In this document: piece after piece, positions 56,695 through 64,000 of the stretch
How positions within the stretch are numbered: position 1 is the first letter of the stretch
Layout of the letters: every line of letters begins with the position of its first letter
Assembly: GCF_026343295.1 (NCBI RefSeq)
Contig: NZ_JAPELY010000003.1
Coordinates: 310,001-374,000 of the forward strand
Source of the DNA: Streptomyces sp. NBC_00083
GTDB taxonomy: Bacteria > Actinomycetota > Actinomycetes > Streptomycetales > Streptomycetaceae
Direction: 5' to 3'
DNA length: 64,000 nucleotides
Translations under genes and position numbers: made by a program
The notes under the pieces: model-generated
What the model was told of the DNA's origin: nothing
Database searches by the model: none
The model's input: the letters and a program-made list of their open reading frames with translations, nothing else

Positions 56695-58686
56695 CTATGC
56701 GGGGTCCCCGTCACCCGCATACGGCACCGGTGCACAGTCCTGCGGTCCGGCGGGATCACGCGTGCACAGTCGGTCCTGCCCCAGCGTGGGCAGCGAGGGG
56801 TCGCCCGTCGTCGTGGCGAGGGCCAGGGTCAGCGCGTGGGCTCCGGCCAGGCCCGTGGAGAGGTCGCGCTGAAGGAGGGCCTCCGCCTGCCGGAGCCGTT
56901 TGCGTACCGTCGCCGCGCCGACCCCGACGGCCTCGGCGGTGTCGTCGATGTGCAGGTTGCACCGCACCCAGGTGCGTACCGTGGGCGCCAGGCTCGGTGC
57001 GGCGCCGCGCAGCGGGTGCAGCAGGTCCTCGGCCCAGGTCCTGGCCGGCGCGCTCCGGAGGATCGAGGGGAGCGAGGGCTCGTCGGGGACGCCCCCGCCG
57101 CGCGGGTTCCACGTCCTGAACAGGGACAGGGCGAGATGCAGGACCGTCCGTACGCGGACGTCCTTGAGGTCGAGCGGTCTGCCCTCGCCGCCCAGCACCT
57201 CCGCGACGCGCGCCGCGCGGGCCGCGACGGTGTTGCGGTGTGCTCCGAGGATCCTGGCGGTTTCCGTGTACGGGAAGTCGAGGGCGATCCGCATCGTGCC
57301 GATCAGTTCGTCCCGGACCACATAGGGCAGGCCGAGCACGGGGGCCAGCACATGTTCCGCCCAGCTGTGGGCCGCCTCGCCCAGCAGCGGTGCCAGTTGG
57401 GAGGATCCGTCGAACATGCCGACCCGCTCGGCGTTGTGGTGCGCGGACACCAGCGCGTTGGCCGCCTCGCTGTAGGCATCCGCAACGTCGGCCAGCCCGT
57501 ACGGGCGGCTGCCGCCGATGGCGCATCCCGGCCGGCCGGCGATGGCGTCCGTCAGGACGTCGACCAGGGCGTGCGGCCGGCCGGCTCGCGGGGTGCCGCC
57601 GGCCGCGTGCCCGGTGCGGCGCAGGGGCTCCACCGCGATGATGTGGTCGTTGCGCGCCGGGCAGCGCACCAGTAGTGCCCTTCCGTCGGTGACCGGCTCC
57701 AGGGCACCCACCAGCTCGTCCCGGCTCCGGGAGGGCGTGGCGATCACGTAGACGCGGACGTGCTCCACCTGCAGCAGCCCCGGGCTGAGCCCCTCCATCG
57801 CCCGCTGCGCCAGCACGATCTGACCACCTATCAGCATCTGGAAGACGCCGAGCCGGACACCCCGCGCGCTGTCGGTGAGCCGCCGCACCTGTGCCACGTC
57901 CTGCGCCAGCACGAGCAGCTTGGCGGTGTGCTCGGCGAGTGCGAGCGTCTCCCCTTCGAAAGGCGTGGCCGAGACCATGACCAGAAACAATGCGTCGGCC
58001 GACCGCCCCACCGTCAGTTTCACCACGTGCAGGGCATTACGGAATTGAGGGCTCCGGGATGTCTCCTTGCTCAGCACGATGTCATGCGCCGTATATCGGT
58101 GGACGTCGGGAGCGTCGAGCGGATACTCGGCGCGCACTTCACCGACCGTCGAATCGACGAACAGCACATACGCGGCAAGCGACTTGGACAGCCCGGTCAC
58201 CAGGTGTTCGGGCGCGTCCGGCCGGTGGAAACCGTCCGGGAGATGCCCCACGTATTGCGCGATGCGTTCCATGTGCTGCGTGGCCTGCCGCTGCCATGTG
58301 CGGGAAAGGCCACGGTCGACACACGTCCACACCTCGGCGCGGGCCCGCGTCGTCATCAGCGGAATGGACAGGCGCAGAGCCGTCTGCCGTACGACGGGTG
58401 GCACGTCTCCCGCCGGGTCTCCGCGCAGGGCCAGGGCGAGCCCCGCCGCTCCGTGGCGCTCCAGGGACCGGAGCAGCCGGTCGACGCCCGCCGGGGCGAG
58501 GGCGGTCAGCGTCGCCGCCTCGGTGATGACCAGGCAGTCGGCGACGTCCAGCTCCGCACCGGCGGTCAGGTGCGGGACGAATTGCGCGCCGACGACACCG
58601 CGGTCGTGGTGCGCGCTGCGATTGGCTTCGTCCGCGAATGCGAGTGCGAGTTCCGGAAGTCGCTCCAGATAGCCCAATGTTGACAT
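56695..58686 (-). CDS. PucR-family transcriptional regulator
   Basis: 663 residues. The centre and C-terminus hold the GGDEF-like region and two PucR C-terminal HTHs: DFPYTETARILGAHRNTVAARAARV and NLHIDDTAEAVGVGAATVRKRLRQAEALL. The N-terminal ~200 residues are a sensor-like part of unknown ligand. PucR-type regulators control purine or other nitrogen catabolism in some bacteria. GGGGG lies 6 bases before ATG 58686. A target operon is not obvious; the divergent YihY cluster is the nearest. Confidence 0.8.
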   Translation of the reverse strand: MSTLGYLERLPELALAFADEANRSAHHDRGVVGAQFVPHLTAGAELDVADCLVITEAATLTALAPAGVDRLLRSLERHGAAGLALALRGDPAGDVPPVVRQTALRLSIPLMTTRARAEVWTCVDRGLSRTWQRQATQHMERIAQYVGHLPDGFHRPDAPEHLVTGLSKSLAAYVLFVDSTVGEVRAEYPLDAPDVHRYTAHDIVLSKETSRSPQFRNALHVVKLTVGRSADALFLVMVSATPFEGETLALAEHTAKLLVLAQDVAQVRRLTDSARGVRLGVFQMLIGGQIVLAQRAMEGLSPGLLQVEHVRVYVIATPSRSRDELVGALEPVTDGRALLVRCPARNDHIIAVEPLRRTGHAAGGTPRAGRPHALVDVLTDAIAGRPGCAIGGSRPYGLADVADAYSEAANALVSAHHNAERVGMFDGSSQLAPLLGEAAHSWAEHVLAPVLGLPYVVRDELIGTMRIALDFPYTETARILGAHRNTVAARAARVAEVLGGEGRPLDLKDVRVRTVLHLALSLFRTWNPRGGGVPDEPSLPSILRSAPARTWAEDLLHPLRGAAPSLAPTVRTWVRCNLHIDDTAEAVGVGAATVRKRLRQAEALLQRDLSTGLAGAHALTLALATTTGDPSLPTLGQDRLCTRDPAGPQDCAPVPYAGDGDPA

Positions 58687-59003
58687 TTCTTCCCCCGTCG
58701 CTGTTCGCCTTCCGGCGTGGGCGACCTTGCCGCTTCCCCGTGCGGTTCCCCGTCTGGTCCTCATCCGGTTCCCCGTGCATCATGTGAGAACGTCGGGAAG
58801 CCGTTCGTAACGGCCGTTCATCCGGGCCTGTCTCCGACATTCACTGGCCACCATGCACACGGAAATGTCGAGCTGCCAGGAATATGGGGTGCGATGGCTT
58901 GAAGTCGCCGCTCTCACAAAACCCCAATAAAGGGAGCAAGGGGGCATTGTGCTCCGCGCCGCGCTTTCGGTGAAAGTGTCCGTCCCCGGGGTACCCGCCG
59001 CGC
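58687..59003. other. Divergent intergenic region PucR / YihY
   Basis: About 315 bases. A GGGTAC at about 58988 fits the -10 of SigB-type stress promoters, with GCTTTC about 20 bases upstream as a poor -35. Such promoters drive related envelope/stress genes in Streptomyces, so control by a SigB-like factor is possible. Confidence 0.35.
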
Positions 59004-60068
59004 ATGGCGAACTTGCATCCTCCCCGGCGAGAAGACGGCCGGCCGCACGGCGACGGCGACAGCGGCGCGAACGAGGCGGCGCGCGGCGCCGGGCCGGCCC
59101 CCGAGGTGGAGCGGGCGGCGCCGGACGCCCCGACGAAGCTGTCCAAGGGCATGTGGCGTGCCGTACTCAAAGGCAGCGTGCGGGAGTTCAGGGACGACGA
59201 GCTCGTCGACCGGGCGGCCGCGCTCACGTACTACGGCGTGCTGTCGCTGTTCCCGGCGCTCCTCGTGCTCGTGTCGCTGCTCGGCATGACCGGACGGTCC
59301 ACCACCGACCGGCTCCTGCGCAACCTCCAGGGCCTGGCCCCCGGCCCGGCCCGCGACGTGATCACCAACGCGGTGAAGCAGCTGCAGGACAGCGCCGGTG
59401 TCGGCTCGGTGGTGGCGGTCGTCGGCCTGCTCCTCGCGGTGTGGTCCGCGTCCAGTTATGTGGCCGCGTTCATGCGCGCGGCCAACGCGGTCTACGACAT
59501 GCCCGAGGGCCGCCCCCTGTGGAAGATCCTTCCGGTGCGGCTCGGGCTGACCGTGGTGCTCATGATCCTGGCCCTGGTCAGCGCGTTGATCGTGGTCTTC
59601 AGCGGCGGCCTCGCCCATCAGGCCGGGGCCGCGCTCGGGATGGGCAGCGCCGCGCTCACGGTGTGGTCGATAGCCAAGTGGCCGGTCCTGGTGGTGCTGG
59701 TCGTGCTCATGCTCGCGCTGTTGTACTGGGCGAGCCCGAACGCGAAGGTGAAGGGCTTCACGTGGATCACCCCGGGTGGTTTCGTGGCCCTGGTGATCTG
59801 GATGCTGGCCTCCGGCGGCCTGGCGTTCTACGTCGCGAACTTCGGTTCGTACAACAAGACGTACGGCACGATGGCCGGCGTCATCATCTTCCTGATGTGG
59901 CTGTGGCTGACCAACCTGGCGATCCTGCTCGGCCTCGAGTTCGACGCCGAGGCCGTACGGCAGCGGGCGATCGCGGGCGGCATGCCGCCGGACGAGGAGC
60001 CGTACACCGAGCCGCGCGACACCACGGCCTGGGACGACGAGGAGCGGCGCCGTCTGGGTGAGGTCTGA
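59004..60068 (+). CDS. YihY/BrkB-family membrane protein
   Basis: 354 residues. Six hydrophobic segments; DRAAALTYYGVLSLFPALLVLVSL is the family start and NFGSYNKTYGTMAGVIIFLMWLWLTNLAILLG the end signature. Function not known; members have been called virulence factor or ribonuclease BN without support. The first 45 residues are hydrophilic. It heads a run of four short-gap genes on the plus strand. Confidence 0.85.
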   Translation: MANLHPPRREDGRPHGDGDSGANEAARGAGPAPEVERAAPDAPTKLSKGMWRAVLKGSVREFRDDELVDRAAALTYYGVLSLFPALLVLVSLLGMTGRSTTDRLLRNLQGLAPGPARDVITNAVKQLQDSAGVGSVVAVVGLLLAVWSASSYVAAFMRAANAVYDMPEGRPLWKILPVRLGLTVVLMILALVSALIVVFSGGLAHQAGAALGMGSAALTVWSIAKWPVLVVLVVLMLALLYWASPNAKVKGFTWITPGGFVALVIWMLASGGLAFYVANFGSYNKTYGTMAGVIIFLMWLWLTNLAILLGLEFDAEAVRQRAIAGGMPPDEEPYTEPRDTTAWDDEERRRLGEV

Positions 60069-60281
60069 CCTCCCCGGCTGCCGCGCGGGCCCGGCGCGGG
60101 TAGGCCCAAGCGGGACGGGCCGGATCGGCCCGGACGGGAGGGGCCGGAGGGATCCGGGCGGGACAGGCGGGGGTGCTCCGCCCTGAATCGCGCGGTCCTG
60201 GGTACTCGCGGTCCCAGCAAGCGGTCGCGGGCAGCGGTGCCCGGCGGCCGGACGATTCGTCGAAGACGGGAGGTGGCCGTC

Positions 60282-60719
60282 GTGTCGAGCGCGCAGCCGC
60301 ACGATGCCGGGCCCGGCCGGAGCGCCCATGGACCGGGCGAGGCCCCGGTGAGCGAACTGGTGCAGCGGGCCTCGCAGCAACTGACGGAGCTGGTGCGCGG
60401 CGAACTGTCGCTGGCGCAGGCCGAGATGAAGGAGAAGGGCAAGCGGTACGGCCGCGGCGGCGGACTGTTCGGCGGCGCCGGACTGTTCGGCTTCCTCATG
60501 CTGCAGGCCCTGGTGGCCGCGGCGATCGCGGGCCTCGCGGTGCCGCTGCCCGTGTGGGCCGCCGCCCTGATCGTGGCCGCCGTCCTGGGCGCGATCGCCG
60601 CGGTCATGGCTCTGACCGGCAAGAAGGAGGTCGGCCGGGCGGCCCCGCCCGCGCCCGAGCAGACCATCGAGAACGTGAAGGCCGACGTGGCCGCGATCAA
60701 GGGGAGTGCACACCGATGA
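60282..60719 (+). CDS. Phage-holin-family (Actinobacterial holin-X-like) membrane protein
   Basis: 145 residues. An amphipathic N-terminal part (SELVQRASQQLTELVRGELSLAQAEMKEKGKRYG) leads to two hydrophobic helices (GLFGFLMLQALVAAAIAGLAVPL; AALIVAAVLGAIAAVMAL). This is the actinobacterial holin-like family, usually seen with DUF3618 and DUF4235 proteins. It is not a phage protein by context. GTG 60282 has GGGAGG eight bases before it. Its stop overlaps the next start as ATGA. Confidence 0.85.
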   Translation: MSSAQPHDAGPGRSAHGPGEAPVSELVQRASQQLTELVRGELSLAQAEMKEKGKRYGRGGGLFGGAGLFGFLMLQALVAAAIAGLAVPLPVWAAALIVAAVLGAIAAVMALTGKKEVGRAAPPAPEQTIENVKADVAAIKGSAHR

Positions 60720-61087
60720 CCAGCCCGTCCCAGGACGACCGGAGCGCTCCCGGCTCCGAGGAACTGCGCGAACAGGTCGAACGGACCCGCGAGGACCTCG
60801 GACGGACGGTCGAAGCGCTGGCGGCGAAGGCCGACGTCAAGGGCAGGGCCCGCGACAAGGCCGTCGAGGTGCAGCAGCGCGCCGCGGCCAAGGCCGGCGA
60901 GCTGAAGGCCAGGACCGCCGACGTCGCGCATCAGGTACAGGATGCCGCGCACCAGGTGCAGGACAAGGTGCAGGACACGGTCCCCGAGCCCGCCGGGCGC
61001 GCCCTCCGCGACAACCGCACGCTGCTTCTGGCGGCGGGCGGCGCGGCCGTCGTGGTGTGGCTGACGTACCGTCGCAGGAAGGGTTGA
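60716..61087 (+). CDS. DUF3618 protein
   Basis: 123 residues. ELREQVERTREDLGRTVEALAAKADVKGRARD is the DUF3618 helix; a coiled-coil run with AHQVQDAAHQVQD repeats follows, and a C-terminal anchor (LLLAAGGAAVVVWLTY) ends in basic residues. Probably associates with the holin-like protein at the membrane. ATG overlaps the previous stop by 4 bases. Confidence 0.9.
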   Translation: MTSPSQDDRSAPGSEELREQVERTREDLGRTVEALAAKADVKGRARDKAVEVQQRAAAKAGELKARTADVAHQVQDAAHQVQDKVQDTVPEPAGRALRDNRTLLLAAGGAAVVVWLTYRRRKG

Positions 61088-61091
61088 GCCG

Positions 61092-61355
61092 GTGAAGGTT
61101 TCGAAGATCGTCTACAAGCCGTTCGGCCTCGGCCTCGGAATCGCCGGCGGGATGCTCGCCGGCGTGGTGTTCAAGCAGGCGTGGAAGCGGCTCAGCCACG
61201 ACGACGCCCCCGACGCGACGGACGAGGACCGCACCTGGAGCGAGGTGCTGCTCGCCGCGACGCTGCAGGGCGCCATCTACGCCGTGGTCAAGGCCACCGT
61301 GGACCGGGCGGGCGCCACGGCGACGCGGCGCCTGACCGGCACCTGGCCGGCCTGA
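61092..61355 (+). CDS. DUF4235 small membrane protein
   Basis: 87 residues. KIVYKPFGLGLGIAGGMLAGVVFKQAWKRLSHDD is the DUF4235 start; a second hydrophobic segment (LLAATLQGAIYAVVKATVDRA) follows. It closes the YihY, holin-like, DUF3618, DUF4235 cluster, a common actinobacterial set. GTG start. Function unknown. Confidence 0.9.
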   Translation: MKVSKIVYKPFGLGLGIAGGMLAGVVFKQAWKRLSHDDAPDATDEDRTWSEVLLAATLQGAIYAVVKATVDRAGATATRRLTGTWPA

Positions 61356-61408
61356 CAGAGGAGCGGCGCGGCACCGCACAGGCGGGTCCTGTGCGGTGCC
61401 GTCCGTTG

Positions 61409-63958
61409 TCAGTAGGCCGTCGTGACCGTCACTCCGCTGAACGCGGTCTTCCCGTACAGGCTGATGTAGCGGTAGCCGGCGGTGTTGTTGGTGACGGTGA
61501 TGCTCTCGGCGTTCCCGGCCTTCGTGGAGCGCGCGGTGTAGGCCGAGCTCGTCGCCCAGGTGCTGGTGTTGTAGTAGAGGTCGGCGTCGCCGGTGCCTCC
61601 GGTCGTGGTGACCTTCAGGGTGACCTTTCCTGCGGGCAGGTAGAGGTACAGGTAGTCCAGGCCGCCCTTCTGCGCCGTGCGGCCGGCGCGCGAACAGTTC
61701 TGGCCCATGACGCGGGCGTCGGGGTCGGTGCAGGCCGGCAGGGCGCCGGTGACGGTGACCGACTTGCTGGTGGTGCTGGTCAGGCCCTTGGCGTCGGTGA
61801 CGGTCAGGGTGATCGTGTAGGTGCCCGCGGCCCGGTACGTCTTGGACGGGTTGGCGGCGGTGGAGGTGGTGCCGTCGCCGAAGTTCCAGGCGCGCTGGGT
61901 GATGGTGCTGCCCGCGTCCGTCGACGTGTCGGTCAGGCCGACCGTGAGCTGGGAGACGGTCGCGTCGAAGGCGGCGCTGGGGCCGCTGCTCGTACCGCCG
62001 CAGGCGCCGGCGGCACACGCGTCGAGCCAGGTGGTGAAGTCGGCGTCGTACCGCGTTCCGATGCCGGTGTTGTAGACGGCGTACGCCCCCGCGTAGTCAC
62101 CGCTGCGGAATTTGGCCAGCATGTTCTGGACGTCCGCCGGGTGCTTCTCGACCATGTAGCGGGTGGCCAGGTAGCCCCACGGGTACGTGCGGGTCTGGTC
62201 GGAGTTGGCGTAGGAGCTCTGCCACAGGGTGCTCAGCGCGTAGGTGTGCTGGGCCGCGTCGGCGATGGCCTCGGTGTCGGGCAGGTTGCGGTAGCTGTAG
62301 GAGACGTACTCCGCGAAGCCCTCGATCCACCAGATGTCCGGCACGTCCTGTCCGGCGTTGAAGTCGCCGGCCATGTCGTAGCGGCCGTCGAGGTAGTGCG
62401 TGTACTCGTGGTTGAGGTTCCAGATGTCGCCGGGGAAACCGTCGCCCACGCTCTTCACATAGGACAGGAAACGGGCCTGGTTGCCCGCGGCGGAGGGGTC
62501 GCCCTCCAGGTACTCGCCGCCGTTGTCGGTGCTGTTGCCGAAGATCCAGCCGGAGTACGTCTGGTAGTCCTTGGGGCTCGCGAACGTCACGATCTGGATG
62601 TTGGTGTTGTGGTCGTTCGCGACCGGACCGCTGTCCTTCACGATGCTGTGGAAGTAGGCGTCCTGGCCCTTGACGCTGGTGCAGGCCGCCGCGAGGGCGG
62701 CATCGCTCAGCGACTGGGCGCGGAAGGTGTGGTCGGCGTCGCAGTTGTACGTGATCGGCAGCGCGGCGGCGGTGAGCCGGTCGATGAAGTCACAGGTGCC
62801 GTAGTACGAGCACTGGGCCTTGTCGTACTGGTCCGTCATCGCGCCCACCGCGACCCACAGCGGGGCGGTCGGGCCGGTGACGGCGGAAGCGCCGAGCACG
62901 GCCTTCGTCAGCGGCCGCACCTTGGCCTGGAGGGCCGGGGTGTCGAGGAAGCGGGCCATCTCGCTGCCCGCGTTGGCGTCGAGGTAGAACCACGAGTCGT
63001 TCAGCTTGGCGAGGTGGTTGAGGGTGAACGAACTGAGCGTGTCGATGATGCTCGGGTCGGCCGTCACCGCCGAGATGTACGCCGGGTTCCAGTGACCGCG
63101 GAAGAGCGGGGTGAACACGTCGTTGACGGCGGTGTCCATGCTCCAGTACGCGTCCCAGGAGCTGGTGTAGGCGTTGAGCACCTTCTTGTACGTGGCCAGG
63201 TAGCGGGCCTGCTCGTTGGCGCTGTCGGTCAGGACGAGTACCTCGCCCATGATGTCGCCGTTGGCGGCGCTGACGTCCATGAAGTGCGGGGACGCGGTGA
63301 AGGTGTCGAGGGCGGCCTCGCTCGCGGTCGCCAGGGTCGCGCCGTAGGGGCCGACGGCGGCGGCGTTGTTGGACTGCACGTAGTACCCGGCGCGCAGGAA
63401 CAGCACGAGCTGCCACACGTTGGTGGAGTTGTCACCGGGGTAGCTCCGCGCCGTGCTCGTCAGGGCGTTGGCGACGGTGACCATCTGCGCCTCGCGGAAG
63501 GCGTTGTACGCGTCGGTGCCGGTCAGGGCGAACAGCGTGTTGACGCAGTCCGTCGTCGACGCCTGGACGAACGAGACCAGCGCGGCGCCGGTCCTGCCGC
63601 CGAAGTCGCCCGGCGTGCAGGACGCGGCCGCGCCCTTCGCCGCCTTGTCGCGCGCCCGCTGCGGCGCCGGTGCGGTCAGCGGCCGCTTCGGCGGCAGGTG
63701 CGCCGCGTCGATCGGGGAGTGCCGGGCGTCGGAACGGTCGGACGCGTCGGCGGTCGAACCCAGCATCGGGGGCGCGGACTTGCCCGCGGCCCGGCGTGCG
63801 GCGGCGGCCTCGCCGGACGGCCCGGCGGCCTTCGACGGGCCGTCGGCGGCGGCCGCGCGGCTCGGCTGCGCCATCATGGCGATGCCCATGCACAGGGCGA
63901 GGGCGAGTATCAGAAAGCCGGTGAGACTTCGTCTCAGTCCTTCTGGTCGGGTGTTCAC
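61409..63958 (-). CDS. Secreted M9 collagenase-like peptidase with PKD and PPC domains
   Basis: 849 residues. Signal peptide (RRSLTGFLILALALCMGIAM). The activator-like N-half has the M9N pattern (SCTPGDFGGRTGAALVSFV). The metal site is WNLNHEYTHYLDGRYD (HExxH) with Glu in WIEGFAEYVSY as third ligand. A PKD domain (~residues 655-735) and a PPC C-terminal domain (GLDYLYLYLPAGKVTLKVTT) follow. It cleaves collagen or gelatin outside the cell. GTG 63958 has GGAGG six bases upstream. Confidence 0.9.
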   Translation of the reverse strand: MNTRPEGLRRSLTGFLILALALCMGIAMMAQPSRAAAADGPSKAAGPSGEAAAARRAAGKSAPPMLGSTADASDRSDARHSPIDAAHLPPKRPLTAPAPQRARDKAAKGAAASCTPGDFGGRTGAALVSFVQASTTDCVNTLFALTGTDAYNAFREAQMVTVANALTSTARSYPGDNSTNVWQLVLFLRAGYYVQSNNAAAVGPYGATLATASEAALDTFTASPHFMDVSAANGDIMGEVLVLTDSANEQARYLATYKKVLNAYTSSWDAYWSMDTAVNDVFTPLFRGHWNPAYISAVTADPSIIDTLSSFTLNHLAKLNDSWFYLDANAGSEMARFLDTPALQAKVRPLTKAVLGASAVTGPTAPLWVAVGAMTDQYDKAQCSYYGTCDFIDRLTAAALPITYNCDADHTFRAQSLSDAALAAACTSVKGQDAYFHSIVKDSGPVANDHNTNIQIVTFASPKDYQTYSGWIFGNSTDNGGEYLEGDPSAAGNQARFLSYVKSVGDGFPGDIWNLNHEYTHYLDGRYDMAGDFNAGQDVPDIWWIEGFAEYVSYSYRNLPDTEAIADAAQHTYALSTLWQSSYANSDQTRTYPWGYLATRYMVEKHPADVQNMLAKFRSGDYAGAYAVYNTGIGTRYDADFTTWLDACAAGACGGTSSGPSAAFDATVSQLTVGLTDTSTDAGSTITQRAWNFGDGTTSTAANPSKTYRAAGTYTITLTVTDAKGLTSTTSKSVTVTGALPACTDPDARVMGQNCSRAGRTAQKGGLDYLYLYLPAGKVTLKVTTTGGTGDADLYYNTSTWATSSAYTARSTKAGNAESITVTNNTAGYRYISLYGKTAFSGVTVTTAY

Positions 63959-64000
63959 GTGCCGCCTCCCAGCGGTGTGGTGGCCGCGCCCGGGGCGCGG

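Noticed and set aside
60282..60719. Holin-like protein as evidence for a prophage
   Set aside because: It is in a standard actinobacterial set with DUF3618 and DUF4235; there are no other phage genes.
1..64000. CRISPR arrays, rRNA, insertion sequences, integrase genes and attachment sites
   Set aside because: No regularly spaced direct repeats with unique spacers, no rRNA-like sequence, no transposase or integrase motif. The tRNA-Leu shows no flanking partial copy within the window.

Overview
The base composition (very GC-rich, strong G/C preference at third codon positions, many GTG and TTG starts, close tail-to-head gene spacing) and the gene families present point to a Streptomyces or close relative. 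Nothing identifies the species. The window looks like chromosomal accessory sequence: secreted hydrolases, many regulators and catabolic operons, one tRNA, and no rRNA, CRISPR, integrase or transposase.

Layout. 1-174 holds the signal-peptide end of a secreted protein that runs off the left edge. 0.5-7.3 kb carries a gamma-glutamylcyclotransferase-like protein, a SnoaL-like protein tail-to-tail with an MmyB-type regulator, a GT-C membrane glycosyltransferase, a VOC protein, and a cytochrome b/molybdopterin oxidoreductase with a small membrane partner, then a TrmB-type regulator. 7.8-19.8 kb contains two S53-type secreted peptidases and a GH18 chitinase. Between them lie a three-gene glycosyltransferase/DUF2064/methyltransferase operon, a two-component system, an NAD-dependent epimerase, a pterin dehydratase and an aldo/keto reductase. 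19.8-22 kb is a long structured non-coding stretch followed by a small membrane protein and a double-helix-turn-helix protein of unknown role. 22-28 kb has RidA, a long-chain acyl-CoA synthetase, LysR with a divergent bile-acid:Na+-type symporter, an isochorismatase-like protein and a 2Fe-2S protein.

28.2-34.8 kb (minus strand) is a formate dehydrogenase operon: ketopantoate-reductase-like gene, catalytic subunit, fused NuoE/NuoF-like diaphorase, separate iron-sulfur module, and fdhD. 41.7-51.4 kb is an oxalate-type operon: GntR/FCD regulator, oxalate:formate antiporter, ADP-forming CoA ligase, formyl-CoA transferase, oxalyl-CoA decarboxylase-like enzyme, and divergent succinyl-CoA synthetase sucC/sucD. 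Related operator-like sequences lie before the formate dehydrogenase operon, before gntR, and between the decarboxylase gene and sucC. This suggests one regulon: oxalate import, CoA activation and decarboxylation, release of formate, and oxidation of formate to CO2 with NADH production.

36-41.6 kb holds a DUF6891-like protein, a small hypothetical, MarR next to a second-type enolase, a DUF4352-like membrane protein and a hemerythrin-like protein. 51.7-64 kb carries an aldehyde dehydrogenase, a DUF2254 membrane protein, tRNA-Leu(GAG) with terminator, an NAD-binding protein behind an 8-bp microsatellite, a PucR-type regulator, a four-gene envelope/stress-like cluster (YihY, holin-like, DUF3618, DUF4235) and an M9 collagenase.

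The most unexpected sequence-level signal is a 12-bp palindrome, GAGAGCGCTCTC. It occurs seven times exactly and about nine more times with one mismatch. Almost all copies lie inside coding sequence, and several force codons such as AGA that the genome otherwise avoids.
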